64,000 nucleotides of DNA from Nostoc sp. KVJ3 (GCF_026127265.1 NZ_WWFG01000006.1:160805-224804), one strand, 5' to 3'; positions 11,065 to 20,462 are shown, counted from the first letter of the stretch. The notes: generated from the sequence alone by a model not told the origin. A program made the numbers and translations.

Positions 11065-14000
11065 TTAAACTCCGCCTCCATAGCGTTTCTGCAAGACTTC
11101 GTAAGCTTGGGCATAATCGGCTTCGCGGTCAACTTTGGTAAAAGGCGGATAGAAAGTTTTGGTGACTGTTTCTAAACCATCGTTGATTTGCCAACTTACA
11201 GTCAGGGGTGAAGTGCCGTTCCAGTCTTTGAGGGCTTCACGGACTTCTTTTCCTCCAGGGGCTTTACGGTTAGTGCTGGGGAGGCGTTGACCTTTTGCGT
11301 CGTATTCATCGCCGAGTTCGTATTGCCGCATCACGGGGAACTGTACGCGGTAGATGGTGGTGAGTTCGTCGAGGGATAAACCGAGGGCGAGGGCTACCAA
11401 GACATCAATTTCGAGGAGGGCTTGGCGGCGGGAGTAGTCGCTGCGGAGGGGTGAATGCCATGACCACTGCTGCGGGTCGAGTTCGTACCAGGGAGACTCG
11501 AAGGAGTCTAGCATTGGGTTTTCTACTGCCCAATTGTCTTGAGTGATTTCGGTGAGGGCGACAGATGACCAGAGGTCGGCGTAGTGTTTGGTGAGGGCGT
11601 TGAGGCGTAAGCCTCGGTGCATAATGGGGGTAAGGTGCGGGTCTGTGATTTTGGGGATAATTCGTAAATCAGCTTCTCTAATGTTGGCTCTACCTGATGC
11701 ACGAATAAGATAATCAGTGATAATTGAAGTACAGTAAGAAGCAAATGCAACTAGGTCTAAATAATTTTCAAACGTAATGCTAGAAACTGCATTTATATGG
11801 GTGGCTCTTGGCGGGATAATAGCACTTAATAAGCTACGTTCAGTGCTGAGGTTCGCCATTATTCTATTTGCAAAGCGGTATGAGTTGATTACAGGTTCAT
11901 TATTATTCAATTTTAAAATAGCCGCATTAAAAGTATTCAGACTACCGTTAGTATCTCCAGGTCGATATACTGCCCTTGGTAGATAATTTTCCGGGATTTT
12001 TGTAAGGTCAACTTCATCATAGGCTCCTTTTGATAAGCACTTAGTTCGTGGAGTTTTATTCAAGGGATTACCAACATATAAATGAGGCCCACTAATAACC
12101 CATTCAAAAGGATTATTTGGTTGAAAGCTCGGATGTTCTTGCCGTGTTATAATCCCATCATCTTGACTATTTGATTCGTGAAAAAAATCTGTAGGGTAAT
12201 ATTTTCCCTTTAATTTTGGTAACAACTTTGGCAACTGACTAATTCTTTCGAGAACTGTAACTAATTGTCCGGTATGTACTTGTGATAGACGAGTTTCAAG
12301 AAGTTGAACTGAAGAGTCTTCAAGTAAAGTATTGAATATTTTTAAAGTTCTCTCTGTAACTTCAACAATGCGGTCACAATGTCCTCTTATTTCCCATTTT
12401 CCATCATGTGTCTTGACTCCAGAAATTATATCTCCAGGACTTTTATGGCTAAAACTGGCTGTGATAGTAATTGGATTATAAAGGTTAACTATTTGTATGA
12501 AGCTTACTTTAGCCTCGCTACTTCTAAAAACATTAAGGCTAAAATCAGCTTCATGACCTACATCCTTAAATAGCTGCATTTCATTTTTAAAATGATAGCG
12601 ATTGACAAGACGGGAGTAACAAGCACGCCGTAAATTTCCCCCTTTAGGATCGTCATAAATACCAGGACAGTCTTGATGTATCAGCCCAGCAAAACCTTTT
12701 TGAGATAGTAGTAACCAGCTTCGCACGATAAAGTTTTTGTACAGATTCGTCTGACTTCCTCGCAAAGCTTCATAAATTCGATGACAATTCAAAAATGCAA
12801 CCGTTCCTAAACTAGATTGTTGAGTATCTAAATAAATTCTTCTGTTCAACTCATCTTTTAAAAGTTGAGGGCGTTCTTTATTAAACTCTGCACTTCTAGC
12901 TTCCCTAACTCCTAAAATTGCATTGAAATCACACAATAAAGCAGGATCAGACCAAGACACTTTTAACCAAGGCGGGTTTCCTAAAATCACATCAAACCCT
13001 TTTGACTGACTCGCATCACACCCCAACACCTCAGAAAACGCTAATTCCCAATGCTGAAACTTCTCCTGTTCTGCAACTTCCCGACTCACACGATACCAAG
13101 AAACCGCCGCACACAGCAAATCTGTATCTAAATCAGTCTGTGCAGTAGCTTTGAGCAAGTTCGCTCCATCAAAATTGCAGCGAAAAGCTTTAATACTTAA
13201 ATCTCCTGACCGCGCCAACAATATCTGCGCTGCTTCTAAATAATCTTCTCGCCTTGGCAATGCCTCGACTTCATACATCGACCAGAAAAATAACGCACAC
13301 CAAGAGTCCATTAACAATTTCAACCGTTGAAAACTGCCAGAAGTAGATTCTAGTTTTGCCTTCACCTCTTCCTGTAACGCCAAACTTGGGCCGAATTCTG
13401 TTGCTGGGGGTTGAGGCCACACACTACCAGGACAAGCTGTTTTCTCTAATGCTGCTAACCGTTCCTTGGCATATTGCTGTTCGTGTTGGTCAATTAAATC
13501 GCTAACAGCCAGGGCTAAGTTTACCTCTACTTCTGTCCATTTGCTTTTGACCTCTTTTCTCAGCCAGTCCTCAGCTTGCTGCACTTCTTGGGGGTGAAAC
13601 TGCTTGACCAAAGCATCGCCAGCAGTCGGAACCATATCAGGGTCAAACACTAGGTAGTGATAAACTTCGTTTTTGCCTCGCTGTTCTCCAGGCTGGAGTT
13701 GGCGGGGTTCCACCGCCTCGTTACCGCTTTTGAGATGCACTTCTGCCAACAATTGCGCCTTTGTCCAGACTGCGCGGCGTGCGCCAATTAAACTGTTACC
13801 CGCTCGCAGTCGTAAGCCAAACCAAGGCGTTGCTCCCCTTACCCATTCTTCCCTCCCATCTTCATGAATCAACTTTGCCCGGTGCATGGAGTTGAGCCAC
13901 AGGGACAGCGTGCCCAATTCTACCGCCGTGGGGTTGAGGTCTACGCCGTAAAGATTGCGGGTAGTGATGTAGTGTCTAACACGACGCAATTCATCAGGAA

Positions 14001-14568
14001 AATCCGCAGGTTCAATCAATTGATTTAGTTGTTTCTGCTTCAATTCCAGGTATTTTTGCGCCAGTTGGTTTGCTGCCTCATTCAAGAAAGCACCGCTTCC
14101 CATTGCTGGTTCACAGACTGTTAATTGCAGAATTTTGTCGGCATTTTCTGGAGTATAGTCTTGCAGCAATGGTCGCAAAGTTTCTTCAACTAAGCATTTT
14201 GTTAACACTTCCGGTGTGTAATAAGAAGCACTCAACTTTCTATCCAATCCTGACAGGTGCAAAATAAATGAGCCTTTAGGATAAATCCGGGGTTTGCCAT
14301 CATTGAGGCGTTCTACCTCATCTTTCTTAAATTCCTCCAATCGGTCTTTTGGGACAAACCAAGTTTGGGTTTTGGACTTGCTAAATTCATCTTGAGCGCG
14401 TTTTACTTGGAGAAATCTTGCTCGGCAAACATCCCCTTGTAAGAAAGCAATCCTTCGTAGACTGCACCTAGCTGATTTATACCCAGGTCTGCGTAGTTTA
14501 CCCGTCCAGTAGTTTTGGTTTTTTCGTTGTAGCTGAGAGACAACAGACGGATAACCTTTTGCAAACAA
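11065..14568 (-). CDS. Eco57I/PglX-like adenine-N6 DNA methylase, C-terminal 1113 residues (frameshifted)
   Basis: Homologous sequence begins about 14402 (VKRAQDEFSK...); the 54 codons upstream in this frame overlap the N-terminal gene piece and read nonsense. Visible are the SAM-binding motif VCEPAMGSGAFL, a second AdoMet-pocket segment YGVDLNPTAVELGTLSLWLN and the catalytic NPPW (DVILGNPPWLKVSW) of N6-adenine methylases. A target-recognition-like region and a C-terminal segment typical of type IIG/BREX-like methylases follow. It would modify host DNA so that the partner helicases spare it. A one-base deletion near 14406 separates it from its own N-terminus; repaired, the protein is 1600 aa. 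It ends 2 bases before the DEAD helicase start. Confidence 0.85.
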   Translation of the reverse strand: MFAKGYPSVVSQLQRKNQNYWTGKLRRPGYKSARCSLRRIAFLQGDVCRARFLQVKRAQDEFSKSKTQTWFVPKDRLEEFKKDEVERLNDGKPRIYPKGSFILHLSGLDRKLSASYYTPEVLTKCLVEETLRPLLQDYTPENADKILQLTVCEPAMGSGAFLNEAANQLAQKYLELKQKQLNQLIEPADFPDELRRVRHYITTRNLYGVDLNPTAVELGTLSLWLNSMHRAKLIHEDGREEWVRGATPWFGLRLRAGNSLIGARRAVWTKAQLLAEVHLKSGNEAVEPRQLQPGEQRGKNEVYHYLVFDPDMVPTAGDALVKQFHPQEVQQAEDWLRKEVKSKWTEVEVNLALAVSDLIDQHEQQYAKERLAALEKTACPGSVWPQPPATEFGPSLALQEEVKAKLESTSGSFQRLKLLMDSWCALFFWSMYEVEALPRREDYLEAAQILLARSGDLSIKAFRCNFDGANLLKATAQTDLDTDLLCAAVSWYRVSREVAEQEKFQHWELAFSEVLGCDASQSKGFDVILGNPPWLKVSWSDPALLCDFNAILGVREARSAEFNKERPQLLKDELNRRIYLDTQQSSLGTVAFLNCHRIYEALRGSQTNLYKNFIVRSWLLLSQKGFAGLIHQDCPGIYDDPKGGNLRRACYSRLVNRYHFKNEMQLFKDVGHEADFSLNVFRSSEAKVSFIQIVNLYNPITITASFSHKSPGDIISGVKTHDGKWEIRGHCDRIVEVTERTLKIFNTLLEDSSVQLLETRLSQVHTGQLVTVLERISQLPKLLPKLKGKYYPTDFFHESNSQDDGIITRQEHPSFQPNNPFEWVISGPHLYVGNPLNKTPRTKCLSKGAYDEVDLTKIPENYLPRAVYRPGDTNGSLNTFNAAILKLNNNEPVINSYRFANRIMANLSTERSLLSAIIPPRATHINAVSSITFENYLDLVAFASYCTSIITDYLIRASGRANIREADLRIIPKITDPHLTPIMHRGLRLNALTKHYADLWSSVALTEITQDNWAVENPMLDSFESPWYELDPQQWSWHSPLRSDYSRRQALLEIDVLVALALGLSLDELTTIYRVQFPVMRQYELGDEYDAKGQRLPSTNRKAPGGKEVREALKDWNGTSPLTVSWQINDGLETVTKTFYPPFTKVDREADYAQAYEVLQKRYGGGV

Positions 14569-15866
14569 CGGTTGGAAAGTTGCGCCCGACTCAACAATGG
14601 GGTAGCTTTCGGGTCAAAAAGTGTGGCGGTTAAAGGTGGTAACTCAAAAGTCCGTTGTTGTTGGGCAAGTTGCAATTGCAACTGGTCGGGATTTTCTTCC
14701 TCTTGCAGAGGGTGAAATCCTTCGTGGACTAAGGTGAAGAGTCTATTTAAATGTGTCTGAAAGTAAGTTCCTTCGCCAGACTGTTCAGAAAGTGGGACTA
14801 ACTCTAAATCACGCAATGCTTCCAAGCTGTAGCCCAAACGGTAAGCATCATCATTGATTGGTAAAACACCCAATTCCGCCCCATGCGCCTCCGCGTAGAA
14901 GCAGAATATCAGGCGATACACAAAGGTCAAAGCTTCATGACGCAGTTGCTCGGCGGTGACAGTAGTTGAACCATCAGGTAAAGCTTCCTCTGGGCGCAGG
15001 TTAATCATACCTAAACTACGACGACGGCGATCGCTCACCCATTCATTTGCTAGTAACTCAATTGCTTCTCGTACTGCCACCTGGAGGTTTTCTGTCACCC
15101 CGTGAGCCAGCTTGTGGCTTTGTTCTCCCAAGGTATCATGCAATAATTCCACAGACTCACTATCTGGAGCCAGCGTCTCCCGTGATAAGAAAGTAGCGAT
15201 TTGCTCAAAGGTCGCTTTCTCGTTCCGACCAAAAGCTTCATCTAAATCAAAAGCCAACCAGCGTCCGTTAGCATAAGTTTTGCGGTCAATTAACAGTATC
15301 CGGCTTCCTGCCAGAATCATCACCCAACGCGGTGCTTCTTCAGTTTTAAAAATCTCACCAACTGCCCGACCCCAATCACCTTGTACCAGTTTGTGGTTAG
15401 AATCAACCAATTGCTCTGACAATGGCTTTCCTTCTAGGGGGTCTTCACTGGCTGCGCCATCTGGCAAACTGCCATCGGGAATGCAAAACACACTCTCGCA
15501 CACAACCAACCAAGGTTGCCCAAATCGCTGTAATAGTCCCAAAATTGGAACGTAGACATCGCCACTTTCCACAGGCAAATCCATAGCTTCCAAGTCGCTG
15601 TAGCCAATTGCCTGTAATAAGTAGGAATGCCAAGCTTGGATTTCTACACCAGCATTGCGTCGCTGATTCCAATCAAATTCTTCAATAGCTTGGGCTTTGG
15701 CTTTAAAGTATCGCTGTGCTAACTTCTGCAATTGCCGGGGTGATGCTGCTGCGCCTGCTTCCTTCCACGAAGAAGTAAACTTTTGTGCGTCTTTGGAAAA
15801 CGTGGTATCGAGGTAGTGAGATGAATAGTATTCACCAACATTGTGAATCGCAAAATCTAAAACCAT
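14403..15866 (-). CDS. Eco57I/PglX-like methylase, N-terminal 487 residues (frameshifted)
   Basis: The start is taken at the ATG at 15866 (MVLDFAIHNVGEYYSS), which shares its A with the TAA stop of the SNF2 gene and has AAGGAG ten bases upstream; an earlier in-frame codon at 15941 lies inside the SNF2 gene. The piece carries the N-terminal region found in large Eco57I-type/DISARM-like methylases, ending with the conserved INQLGAVYEGLLSYKGMF that normally runs straight into the methylase core. It stops at TAA (14405-14403) in the context CCAAGTAAAA. One more A would give DFSKVKRAQDEF and fuse it with the downstream frame. It is either a real knockout or a one-base sequencing error. Confidence 0.82.
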   Translation of the reverse strand: MVLDFAIHNVGEYYSSHYLDTTFSKDAQKFTSSWKEAGAAASPRQLQKLAQRYFKAKAQAIEEFDWNQRRNAGVEIQAWHSYLLQAIGYSDLEAMDLPVESGDVYVPILGLLQRFGQPWLVVCESVFCIPDGSLPDGAASEDPLEGKPLSEQLVDSNHKLVQGDWGRAVGEIFKTEEAPRWVMILAGSRILLIDRKTYANGRWLAFDLDEAFGRNEKATFEQIATFLSRETLAPDSESVELLHDTLGEQSHKLAHGVTENLQVAVREAIELLANEWVSDRRRRSLGMINLRPEEALPDGSTTVTAEQLRHEALTFVYRLIFCFYAEAHGAELGVLPINDDAYRLGYSLEALRDLELVPLSEQSGEGTYFQTHLNRLFTLVHEGFHPLQEEENPDQLQLQLAQQQRTFELPPLTATLFDPKATPLLSRAQLSNRCLQKVIRLLSLSYNEKTKTTGRVNYADLGINQLGAVYEGLLSYKGMFAEQDFSK

Positions 15867-18800
15867 TATTTCACTCCTTCGATAACCAAAACTAACCGAG
15901 TAATGGGCGATTCCCCTGGTAGTAAGTGCATATCGCGCCAATGTTGCTGACGGTCTTTGAGATATTTGTCCATTTCGTCGCGCTCTCGTTGCAAGCGTTT
16001 AGCCGAGGCACTGTTGGGGTCAATTTCTGCAAGGTGCTGGTCAATAATTTCTCGCCGTTTCTGACTCCACTGTTGGAGCCGTTGTTCTTCTTGTTGCAGT
16101 AGAGGTTTCACCTTTTCCTGACGCTGTTTTTCGAGCGATCGCAAATGTTCTAAACTAGCTTCTACTGCCGCAGGAATTAACAGTTCAGCCGCCGTAACTC
16201 GCGCTGGGGTTTGTGTATTTGCCAGTCGTTCAAATCCCGCAGCAGCCAAAGTATTCTGTAGAGGAGCCATTTCACAGCGACCACCAGGGCGGATGCGGAT
16301 AGAATGGGAATCCACAACTAACGGTGTACCTGCAATTGAAGGCACTTGTCCAATAAAACAAAATGCTAATTCCCCTTCTTCCAGTTCTCTGGAAGTGATA
16401 ATAGGGGCTTCTCCCCGTGCAAACTGCATCAGCAAGCGTTCTACTAGCCACTGCATAATCGGGTGAGTTTCACTACACAGCAGTTCTTTAGACCAGTAAC
16501 CGGAAGTATTGCGGGCAGCCGTAATTGCCAGTTTTACCCGTTCCACATCGTCCGTCAGCCGAAACTGGTCGCCTTCCTGCCATGCCTCTTGAGGAATTGC
16601 CGTTCCACCAAAAATGATCTCATTTTTCTGTGAAGGCGCACCCAAGCGACGCTTCAAATCAGGCGGTGCTGTAAGTGTAAGCATCCGTCCCTCAATTTCC
16701 AGGGGTAAATATTCCTGATTAGACTCCTGTAATAGACGGTAAGCTGCAACTAAGAAATCAAAATCTTTGTAAAAACGAATACGGCTGTTATTGTTAGCCA
16801 CTACAGAGTCCACTTTTTCAGAGGAAACATCACTCCCCCTGCCCCCTGCTTCTTCCCCGCCCAGCAACAATGCTACCAAATCATCATCATCCTTGAGATT
16901 ACCTGCGGAAATGATTAATTCTAAGTCGTTGGCTTCTGTGGATGTAGTTGCACTCTGCCCTACTCGCTTGTCTAATACAGTACTATCTGCTTTCAACAAG
17001 CCCTGTTGGGCAATGTACTCTTCCTCCTTTTGCGGATCATAAAGCTGAAGCAAACTTTCTCCAGACCTAGTACTGCGGTTAATTTCTTCTACCTTGCCTA
17101 TCAGCCGTTCAAAAATAGCTGAATCTCCCTTTAGCAATCCGTTTTTCGTCTCAACCATCAAATAACGAAGAATTGACGTTTCGGTTTGCCCAATGCGGTC
17201 AACTCGCCCGTTGCGTTGAATTAGGGTGATAATCGACCAGGGTAAGTCATAGTGAATAACGTGATGGCATTGGTGATGCAGGTTAATTCCCTCGGATGCT
17301 ACATCGGTGGCAATCATCATCCGCACAGGTGAAGATTTTGTCCCAAAAGCTTCTACTGCTGCCATTAAATGCACATCTGGAAAAGCCCCACTAATGGAAG
17401 CGATCGCTTGATGCGGTTGGTCTTCAAATTTGTCGCTGTGTTTGAGATTAAATGCTTGAGCGATCGCAGCAGTTAACGCCTTCTGAGTTTCTATATACTC
17501 GGTAAAAATCAAAACACGCGGACAACGCTCTTGCCCATTCCAGCCAATTTCTTGCAGTTGTTTAAGCAACAGTTGGAAACGAGAGGAATCAGTTAATGCA
17601 AGTTTTCTCAGGGCTGTTTCTAGCCCTTTTAAATAAGGTATTTCTGGACTTTGAGGGTTTTCAGCTTGCAGTTTTTTCAGTCGTTTGGAAACAGTACTAG
17701 CACAAGATTCTGGGCTAGAAAGAAACTGTTTGTAGAGTCCATATTGAATTAAACGCTGATTTCTCCACTCTGAATACTCCTCCTTTTGGCTCTGGATTAC
17801 TTGTCGCAGTTCGCCCAAAATCCTGTATGCAGTTTCTTCTGCACTTGTCGCCTCCGCCGTGGTTTCCTGAAGGGGTACAACAAATCGTTCAGTAAGTTGC
17901 AGCCCAGCTTGATGACGCACATCTTCTTTAAAGCGCATCAAGTAGAAGCCACGAATATCATCTGCATCATACTCTCGATAACGCGGGTCAGGGATTGCTG
18001 ATGGATCTAGTAAGGAAATTAAACGCCCAAAAGTTTCTCTTTTGCCATTATGAGGTGTTGCTGTCGTCAGCAACATACTATCTGTGCGCCTTGACAGCAA
18101 CCGCGCTAACTTATGGGCTTGATGATTCTCAGGAATACTAGCTCCAGCAACGTTGTGCGCTTCATCAATCACCACCACATCCCAGCGAGTATCTTCCAAG
18201 AAATGGCGATAGCGTCCAACATCCTTGAGTGTATCAATGCTGATGATGACTCGATGATAAACCTCAAAGGGGTTCTTATTAGTGGGAATCTGTAACCTTA
18301 ATTTAGCAATGCCTTGAGAGTCTAACCTTACTAGAGGAATACTGAAACGGTTCCAAAGTTCTGCTTGAAACTGTGTCAGCATGGATTTTTTAGTTAAAAC
18401 TAAAATCCGATTTGCCCGTCCTCGACGGATTAACTCTGTCAGGATCATGCCAACCTGTATAGTCTTGCCCAATCCAACCGCATCCGCCAGTAGCAATCTA
18501 GGTCGAAGTTGTTCCAGCGATCGCTTGACTGCGATGATCTGAAAAGGCATAGGGTCAAACGCACCTAACCCCTCCAGATCGGCTTCTTCCCCCGCCGCAG
18601 GCATCTGCCGCAATTGCGCTTCCAGGAACAGTTTGGAGCGACGGAAACCATTTGAATTATCAGCAATTAATCTAGTTTTAAGTGGATCTACTGACTCAAT
18701 TTGGTCAAGCTGAGTCAAGAAAATTGCCTGATATCCTCGAACCAGTTCATCAATTCCAACTACTTGCACTGCATGTTGTGTACCTGCATCGTTAGAGGCA

Positions 18801-18877
18801 TTTATACGCTGTACAAGCCATTCAGCATCACGACATAAAACCCGCATTCCAGGAGCCAAGGGCAGAATATTGGGCAT
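15866..18877 (-). CDS. SNF2/RapA-type helicase, DrmD-like
   Basis: 1003 aa, intact. Walker A ADAVGLGKT is at 131-139, DEAH (VVIDEAHNVAG) at 238-241, then LLTTATPHNGK as motif III. The second lobe has VLIFTEYIETQ, TDVASEGINLHHQCHHVIHYD and QRNGRVDRIGQ (motifs IV to VI). A charged coiled-coil region near 880-970 precedes the C-terminus. This is the architecture of class 1 DISARM DrmD and RapA-like duplex-DNA translocases. It is first in the four-gene operon and overlaps the methylase start by one base. There is no Shine-Dalgarno-like purine run before the ATG; the leader is almost pure A/T. Role in phage defence is inferred from context, not shown. Confidence 0.88.
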   Translation of the reverse strand: MPNILPLAPGMRVLCRDAEWLVQRINASNDAGTQHAVQVVGIDELVRGYQAIFLTQLDQIESVDPLKTRLIADNSNGFRRSKLFLEAQLRQMPAAGEEADLEGLGAFDPMPFQIIAVKRSLEQLRPRLLLADAVGLGKTIQVGMILTELIRRGRANRILVLTKKSMLTQFQAELWNRFSIPLVRLDSQGIAKLRLQIPTNKNPFEVYHRVIISIDTLKDVGRYRHFLEDTRWDVVVIDEAHNVAGASIPENHQAHKLARLLSRRTDSMLLTTATPHNGKRETFGRLISLLDPSAIPDPRYREYDADDIRGFYLMRFKEDVRHQAGLQLTERFVVPLQETTAEATSAEETAYRILGELRQVIQSQKEEYSEWRNQRLIQYGLYKQFLSSPESCASTVSKRLKKLQAENPQSPEIPYLKGLETALRKLALTDSSRFQLLLKQLQEIGWNGQERCPRVLIFTEYIETQKALTAAIAQAFNLKHSDKFEDQPHQAIASISGAFPDVHLMAAVEAFGTKSSPVRMMIATDVASEGINLHHQCHHVIHYDLPWSIITLIQRNGRVDRIGQTETSILRYLMVETKNGLLKGDSAIFERLIGKVEEINRSTRSGESLLQLYDPQKEEEYIAQQGLLKADSTVLDKRVGQSATTSTEANDLELIISAGNLKDDDDLVALLLGGEEAGGRGSDVSSEKVDSVVANNNSRIRFYKDFDFLVAAYRLLQESNQEYLPLEIEGRMLTLTAPPDLKRRLGAPSQKNEIIFGGTAIPQEAWQEGDQFRLTDDVERVKLAITAARNTSGYWSKELLCSETHPIMQWLVERLLMQFARGEAPIITSRELEEGELAFCFIGQVPSIAGTPLVVDSHSIRIRPGGRCEMAPLQNTLAAAGFERLANTQTPARVTAAELLIPAAVEASLEHLRSLEKQRQEKVKPLLQQEEQRLQQWSQKRREIIDQHLAEIDPNSASAKRLQRERDEMDKYLKDRQQHWRDMHLLPGESPITRLVLVIEGVK

Positions 18878-18972
18878 TAATAATAAATAATATAAGTAAT
18901 AGGTTGTATCTGTAATAACCTATATATAACTATTGTATTTACAGTAATAATACGGAAACAAAAGAGTTATAA
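18878..18972 (-). promoter_or_regulatory. AT-rich leader/promoter region of the helicase-methylase operon
   Basis: 95 bp between the 301-aa gene and the SNF2 gene, almost free of G and C. It holds an inverted repeat ATAGGTT-11 nt-AACCTAT (18899-18923) next to TATATA boxes that could serve as a -10. Either an operator or a weak stem-loop; no clear -35 was identified. The operon might instead be read through from the genes upstream on the same strand. Confidence 0.4.
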
Positions 18973-19878
18973 TTAACGAGGCTCTTTACATTCCATCTCT
19001 AACACTCCCAACAATTTTTCCTCCAGCGCCGTCAAATAAGCTCGGTTTAGTTTCCCCAGCATCTCCAAAAACTTCTGTACCGACTCCTCCAGCCCACTCG
19101 AATACATCCGATTGATGCGATCGCAAATCACCTGGATCTGTTGACACTCCGCAGGCAAGTATTCGTAAGATTTCAGATGTTGCAACCCAACCGTGTACTC
19201 CCCATCCCACATTCTCACGCTACAACTAAAGTCATTTACTTGGCTTACGATACCCCAGCAGCCACCCTTGCCCCTAAGTTCGGGATTATCCTTGGCTAAA
19301 ATTTGGCATACCTCGCCTAATTGATAGGTGTTAGGTATTTGAGTACGTTCCATTATTCGCTGCACCGCATCTTTGACGATGCGATGAGATGGTACTTTCC
19401 CGTTGGCAGACTCTACAGCTTGCTCCCATGCTTCGGGCTGAATGTCCGGGTCTAGCTTGGACAGTGGCCTAATTTGCCACTCATTAGTCGGCAAAATGTG
19501 AACGTTCCGTTCACATTTTTCCACTAAATTATCAAAAATAACCGCAGCTTCTATTAAATGGTAGGGCTGTCTGCGGCTAAAACCAAAGCGTTCGCGGCAA
19601 TAATCTTCAAAAGTTTTGTGCGTGGAACGATATAACCTGCGATCGCGTAACTCAGTCAATGCCTTCCCTGCTTCAAAGAACGCTCGTTCTACCCTACGCT
19701 CTAAGTGCAGACGATCGCTTTGCTCCTGCTCGGTCAATTCAGGTACTTCAACAGCAGCAATATCGATGATTGCTGAAGCTGGGTTTTCTGAAGGGGTAAT
19801 GTCTGAGTTGATGGGCAGTTCTGGATTGCTTAATGCGGCAGAGGTAGCTTGTTTGCGCTTACGGGGTGGGGTGTTCAT
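18973..19878 (-). CDS. Hypothetical protein with DUF3102/ParB-like helical region, repressor companion
   Basis: 301 aa, not firmly identified. Residues 45-115 (ERRVERAFFEAGKALTELRD...FSRRQPYHLIEA) resemble the DUF3102/KorB-type helical segment used by plasmid and phage proteins that recognise DNA. The middle is unassigned, and the C-terminus is a helical stretch (ESVQKFLEMLGKLNRAYL). GAGGTGG lies shortly before the ATG. It follows the XRE repressor on the same strand after 44 bp and precedes the helicase operon by 95 bp, so it may be a regulator or plasmid maintenance protein. Function is inferred from position only. Confidence 0.6.
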   Translation of the reverse strand: MNTPPRKRKQATSAALSNPELPINSDITPSENPASAIIDIAAVEVPELTEQEQSDRLHLERRVERAFFEAGKALTELRDRRLYRSTHKTFEDYCRERFGFSRRQPYHLIEAAVIFDNLVEKCERNVHILPTNEWQIRPLSKLDPDIQPEAWEQAVESANGKVPSHRIVKDAVQRIMERTQIPNTYQLGEVCQILAKDNPELRGKGGCWGIVSQVNDFSCSVRMWDGEYTVGLQHLKSYEYLPAECQQIQVICDRINRMYSSGLEESVQKFLEMLGKLNRAYLTALEEKLLGVLEMECKEPR

Positions 19879-19922
19879 GCTTCCACCTCTTCTAGCTTAA
19901 GTATGCTCAGGAACAAAAATAC

Positions 19923-20336
19923 TTATGATGCCTCCTTATTAGGTGTTAACCATAATACCTGAGTATTAGGTATAGCTGGTTTACCAGGATTAGATAATTG
20001 CTCATTTTCGGCTTTTTGTAAACCTTTTGATTGAATATCCCCAGTTGTAGGGTCGCCATCATGATCAAAAGTGTAGTCAAACAAATCCCCAGGTGTAATT
20101 ATTCGGTTATCACCTGCGGCTTGATACGCCTTTGTTAAACCATTACATAAACTGTTTAAAACTCTCCCACTGATCTGTTCAATTTCATCAGCGTTTTTCA
20201 GTTTTGAAATGGACGTTGGGTGGATACCCGAAAGTTCAGCAAGTTCTTTATTGCTGATTTTCTTCTCTGCCATTAATATTCTTAGCCGCCAACGAATCAT
20301 CTTTTGAGAGTCTTTTTTTGTTTTCCTTACTCTCAT
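19923..20336 (-). CDS. XRE/Cro-CI type HTH transcriptional regulator
   Basis: 137 aa from the ATG at 20336, chosen because GGAGG sits five bases upstream; a GTG 12 bases earlier lies in the Shine-Dalgarno itself. The helix-turn-helix is at about residues 20-55 (RLRILMAEKKISNKELAELS followed by GIHPTSISKLKN). The C-terminal half is short and polar, with no LexA-like protease motif. It reads away from the plus-strand early genes, with two palindromes containing TCGCTT/AAGCGA half-sites between them, the layout of a phage-type repressor that controls its own and the opposing promoter. Confidence 0.8.
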   Translation of the reverse strand: MRVRKTKKDSQKMIRWRLRILMAEKKISNKELAELSGIHPTSISKLKNADEIEQISGRVLNSLCNGLTKAYQAAGDNRIITPGDLFDYTFDHDGDPTTGDIQSKGLQKAENEQLSNPGKPAIPNTQVLWLTPNKEAS

Positions 20337-20366
20337 AGTTTCCTCCACTAATGCTTTTATAGCTAG

Positions 20367-20385
20367 ATCGCTTACTTAAAGCGAT
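20367..20385. promoter_or_regulatory. Candidate operator at the repressor's own promoter
   Basis: ATCGCTT-ACTTA-AAGCGAT, a perfect 7-bp inverted repeat. It lies just upstream (in the minus direction) of TATAAA, the best -10 candidate for the XRE gene, so binding there could give autoregulation. It shares its half-site with the palindrome at 20496-20507 (AAGCGATCGCTT). HIP1-rich genomes make such matches commoner by chance. Confidence 0.45.
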
Positions 20386-20424
20386 TCCTTCCAATATAGC
20401 AGCCATAACAATTAATATGCAAGC

Positions 20425-20454
20425 TTGACAAATATGTAGCGAGGTCGCTATATT
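20425..20454 (+). promoter_or_regulatory. Sigma-70-type promoter of the rightward early genes, with embedded operator
   Basis: TTGACA (20425-20430), 18-bp spacer, TATATT (20449-20454). The spacer and the first bases of the -10 box hold a perfect palindrome TAGCGA-GG-TCGCTA (20437-20450). A repressor on it would block RNA polymerase directly. Transcription would start near 20461 and run into the gene at 20547. Confidence 0.65.
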
Positions 20455-20462
20455 TATAGATA

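Noticed and set aside
18899..18923. ATAGGTT/AACCTAT as an intrinsic terminator of the 301-aa gene
   Set aside because: The stem is weak and the sequence after it is mixed A/T, not a T run; an operator is as likely.
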